Source of the DNA: an uncultured Bacilli bacterium
GTDB taxonomy: Bacteria > Bacillota_I > Bacilli_A > RF39 > UBA660
Reading direction: 5' to 3'
Assembly: GCA_947853365.1 (NCBI GenBank)
Contig: CANTWQ010000113.1
Location: 1-8,000, forward strand
DNA: 8,000 nucleotides
Positions within the stretch are counted from its first letter, which is position 1. Each line of letters opens with the position of its first letter. Positions 6,090 through 8,000 of the stretch are shown here, in pieces. The position numbers were made by a program, and so were the translations under genes. The notes beneath the pieces were generated by a model. The model ran no database searches. It was not told the origin of the DNA and saw only the letters and a program-made list of their open reading frames with translations.

Positions 6090-7031
6090 ATGGATTTTGG
6101 AATGACGCCTATGATACGTATTCATTATCGATTTCGGGGAAAAGATAAATATATGTATGCAAAATTAGAATATTTTCATTTGACGGGTAGTATTAAAGAT
6201 CGGATTGCTTCTTTTATTTTAAAAGATGCCAAAGAAAAAGGATTATTACAACCCTTTCAACCGATAGTAGAAGCTACAAGTGGCAATACAGGGATTTCTC
6301 TTGCGGCCTTGGGGAGCTTTTTTCATCATCCAGTGCATATTTTTATGCCAGATTGGGTGAGTTCTGAACGTGTTTCTCTGATGAAATTGTATGGTGCCAA
6401 TGTGCATTTGGTGAGTAAGGAAGAAGGTGGGTTTCAAGAGGCAATTCGAAGAGCAAAACAATATGCCCTAGAGATAGGTGCCTATGAACCAGATCAGTTT
6501 TCTAATCCCAATAATACGCTTGCACATTATGAAACAACGGGCCAAGAAATTGTAAATCAGCTTGCTTTTGTTCCGGCATTTGTCAGTGGTATTGGTACGG
6601 GTGGAACGTTAATGGGAGTGGGAAAGAGATTAAAAGAAGTTTTTCCTAACGTAAAAATTGTGGCGTTAGAACCAAAACAACAGGCTTTATTATCTGGAGG
6701 TAACAAAGGGGAACATAAAATTGAAGGAATTGGAGATGATTTTGTTCCCGCACTGGTGGATCGAAACCTGATTGATTCTATTATCTTAATTGATGATATG
6801 GATGCAATTCGCATGAGTCAAAAACTATCCAGTGAATTAGGACTGGGAGTGGGGATATCCAGTGGTGCAAATTTTTTGGCTTGTTGTCTACTAGATGATG
6901 GATGTGTCACGGTGTTTGCCGATGATAATAAGAAGTATCTATCGACAGATTTGGGTAAGAAGATTGCCCCACGCAATGATTTTTTATCGAATCAAGTAGA
7001 ACTGATCGATTTCTCTGTTTGCAAAAAGTAA
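6090..7031 (+). CDS. PLP-dependent cysteine synthase family protein (O-acetylserine sulfhydrylase-like)
   Basis: Likely makes cysteine from O-acetylserine (or a related activated serine) and sulfide, as a fold-type II PLP enzyme. The 313-residue product is close to the usual 300-310. The PLP lysine is K36 in LTGSIKDRIA, the substrate loop is TSGNTGI (about 66-72), the phosphate-binding loop is GTGGTLMG, and the C-terminal serine that contacts the pyridine nitrogen is in GISSGAN. Most CysK proteins have PGGSVKDR at the lysine; here LTGS replaces PGGS, so the protein belongs to a divergent branch and could use another activated serine. The ATG at 6090 has AGGA at 6077-6080, nine bases upstream; an earlier in-frame ATG at 6066 falls in the -10 candidate. 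No terminator follows: the serS leader promoter begins at the base after the stop, so transcripts may run into the T-box. Confidence 0.85.
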   Translation: MDFGMTPMIRIHYRFRGKDKYMYAKLEYFHLTGSIKDRIASFILKDAKEKGLLQPFQPIVEATSGNTGISLAALGSFFHHPVHIFMPDWVSSERVSLMKLYGANVHLVSKEEGGFQEAIRRAKQYALEIGAYEPDQFSNPNNTLAHYETTGQEIVNQLAFVPAFVSGIGTGGTLMGVGKRLKEVFPNVKIVALEPKQQALLSGGNKGEHKIEGIGDDFVPALVDRNLIDSIILIDDMDAIRMSQKLSSELGLGVGISSGANFLACCLLDDGCVTVFADDNKKYLSTDLGKKIAPRNDFLSNQVELIDFSVCKK

Positions 7032-7060
7032 TTGACAAAGAAGAAAATAAGATATAAGAT
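7032..7060 (+). promoter_or_regulatory. Promoter of the serS T-box leader
   Basis: A perfect -35 TTGACA (7032-7037) begins directly after the preceding gene's stop codon. A 17-base spacer leads to TAAGAT (7055-7060); TATAAG at 7053-7058 is an alternative with a 15-base spacer. Transcription would begin near 7067. Confidence 0.7.
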
Positions 7061-7066
7061 TAAAAC

Positions 7067-7257
7067 AAATCAATGATGAAAGACAATAATAGCATTACTT
7101 GTAAAAGAGAGTTCGTGGTTGGTGGAAACGAATCAAGGAAACTATTTATCTCCTTTCTAGAGAACTTAATTCGTTCCGGGTAAAACCCGTTATCTTATTT
7201 GAGTAAAAGAAAGGATGGTACCGCGTATTTTCGCTCCTTGTGGTGATCATCTTTTTT
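7067..7257 (+). promoter_or_regulatory. T-box leader controlling serS
   Basis: A tRNA-sensing 5' leader: uncharged tRNA-Ser is expected to pair with the specifier codon and the T-box bulge, stabilise the antiterminator and let serS be transcribed. Visible parts in order are AGAGAG at the base of stem I (7106-7111); an apical hairpin GTT-GGTGGA-AAC (7118-7129); a specifier region ATCTCC (7148-7153) that offers UCU or UCC, both serine codons; a hairpin CGGGT/ACCCG (7177-7181 with 7185-7189); and the T-box GATGGTACCGCG (7214-7225). Stem I looks short compared with the usual hundred or so bases. The start is placed at the predicted transcription start and the end at the terminator's T-tract. Serine specificity is also supported by the gene downstream. 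Confidence 0.93.
7214..7257 (+). terminator. Intrinsic terminator of the serS T-box
   Basis: GATGGTACC (7214-7222), the T-box sequence itself, pairs with GGT-G-ATCATC (7242-7251): nine pairs with one bulged G and one G-U. Six T follow (7252-7257). Because the left arm is also the antiterminator's tRNA-binding segment, the two folds are mutually exclusive, as expected for a T-box. Confidence 0.9.
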
Positions 7258-7352
7258 GTTAGTAAAAATGCAAAAAAGAATAGAAATACTGGGGTGATAT
7301 ATAGTTTCTAATACAGTGATAATATATGAAAATGGTTATTTAGGAGGATAAA
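7258..7352 (+). other. Leader segment between T-box terminator and serS
   Basis: Ninety-five A+T-rich bases with no gene. The only clear signal is AGGAGG at 7342-7347, the serS ribosome binding site. GATAAT at 7318-7323 resembles a -10 but has no -35 partner, so a second serS promoter is not supported. Confidence 0.5.
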
Positions 7353-8000
7353 ATGTTAGATATTAAGTTTGTAAGAGAAAATGTAGATTTGGTAAAGGAA
7401 AATATTAAGAAGAAATTTCAGGATGAGAAATTGCCTTTGGTCGATGAAGTTGTGGAATTAGATGAAAAGGTGCGTTCTTGTAAATTAGAGGGTGACAAAT
7501 TACGACAAGAAAAAAACCAATTGTCATCATCGATTGGTACTTTGATGCGTGAAAAAAAGATTGAGGAAGCACAAGAAATGAAGGAAAAAGTGGCAACCAT
7601 CAATCAGAAACTTGTCGATTTAGAGGAAAACGAGAAGAAGTTAGGGGAATTGTTACGTGCTAAGATGATGGTAATTCCACAAATGATGGATCCTTCTGTT
7701 CCTATTGGTAGGGATGATAGTGAGAATGTGGAATTGGAACGCTTTGGGGAACCCGTCGTACCGGATTATGAAATTCCTTATCATGCTGATATTATCGAGC
7801 GATTACATGGAATGGATAAAGAGGCAGCGGGTAGAACTTCGGGACAAGGATTTTATTATTTGTTAGGAGATATTGCCAGACTTCATGAAGCAATGATTGC
7901 TTATGCAAGAGATTTTATGATCGATCATGGTTTTACCTATGCCATTCCGCCATTTATGATTCATAGTGATGTGGTAACAGGTGTGATGTCTTTTCCAGAA
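7353..8000 (+). CDS. serS: Serine--tRNA ligase, 3'-truncated by the window edge
   Basis: Charges tRNA-Ser with serine in the cytoplasm. The window holds 216 residues of an expected 420 or so, with no stop before the edge. The start MLDIKFVREN is the standard SerRS opening, preceded by a perfect AGGAGG five bases upstream. Residues about 30-105 form the charged, heptad-rich helical arm that grips the long variable arm of tRNA-Ser. The catalytic domain starts near 150; GRTSGQGFYYLLGDIARLHEA is the motif 1 region. Motifs 2 and 3, which bind ATP, lie beyond the window. The catalytic segment (SGQGFYYLLGD, IPPFMIHSDVVTGVMSF) differs from the classical form (VTGSRFYFLKGD) and resembles a SerRS branch I associate with anaerobic Bacillota. 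The T-box leader upstream regulates it. Confidence 0.95.
   Translation, partial: MLDIKFVRENVDLVKENIKKKFQDEKLPLVDEVVELDEKVRSCKLEGDKLRQEKNQLSSSIGTLMREKKIEEAQEMKEKVATINQKLVDLEENEKKLGELLRAKMMVIPQMMDPSVPIGRDDSENVELERFGEPVVPDYEIPYHADIIERLHGMDKEAAGRTSGQGFYYLLGDIARLHEAMIAYARDFMIDHGFTYAIPPFMIHSDVVTGVMSFPE

Noticed and set aside
7405..7603. Two minus-strand frames opposite serS
   Set aside because: Both are antisense to the coiled arm of serS and have no independent support.

Overview
The window looks like a piece of chromosome from a low-GC, anaerobic member of the Bacillota. Several things point that way: A+T-rich codon use, strong AGGAGG-type ribosome binding sites, TTGACA/TATAAT-like promoters with 17-base spacers, short hairpin-plus-T-tract terminators, a serine T-box leader, a SpoVS gene (typical of endospore formers, though not exclusive to them) and a pyruvate formate-lyase fermentation module. 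Genes end in TGA as well as TAA, so TGA is read as stop here, unlike in Mycoplasma-type code. Relatives among gut Erysipelotrichia or Clostridia would fit, but the sequence alone does not fix the lineage. No mobile element, CRISPR array, tRNA or rRNA was seen. All genes lie on the + strand.

Layout: (1) 1-2416, the 3' three quarters of pflB followed one base later by pflA, the glycyl-radical enzyme and its activase, closed by a terminator. (2) 2488-4541, a three-gene operon with its own promoter: a four-helix membrane protein of unknown function, a COG1092-type SAM-dependent methyltransferase, and an RluA-type pseudouridine synthase. The last two overlap by ATGA, and a terminator hairpin overlaps the final stop codon. 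(3) 4582-5505, a monocistronic gene for a single-pass membrane protein with a long Pro/Glu/Ala/Val-rich cytoplasmic tail carrying two IYGGA(N/D)P motifs. (4) 5511-5679, a gene-free, GC-enriched stretch that folds into a long closing helix with internal branches; it is probably a structured RNA and is not one I recognise. (5) 5755-6030, spoVS with its terminator. (6) 6090-7031, a cysteine-synthase-family PLP enzyme without its own terminator. (7) 7032-8000, a promoter abutting that gene's stop codon, a T-box leader with a clear intrinsic terminator, and the first half of serS, which runs off the window.

Functionally, the left end is anaerobic pyruvate metabolism: PflA uses SAM and a 4Fe-4S cluster to make the glycyl radical that PflB needs. 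The middle operon probably modifies RNA. The right end joins sulfur and serine amino-acid metabolism to tRNA-Ser charging, with serS controlled by uncharged tRNA. The best candidate for something undescribed is the structured element upstream of spoVS. Second is the repeated IYGGA motif in the disordered membrane protein.
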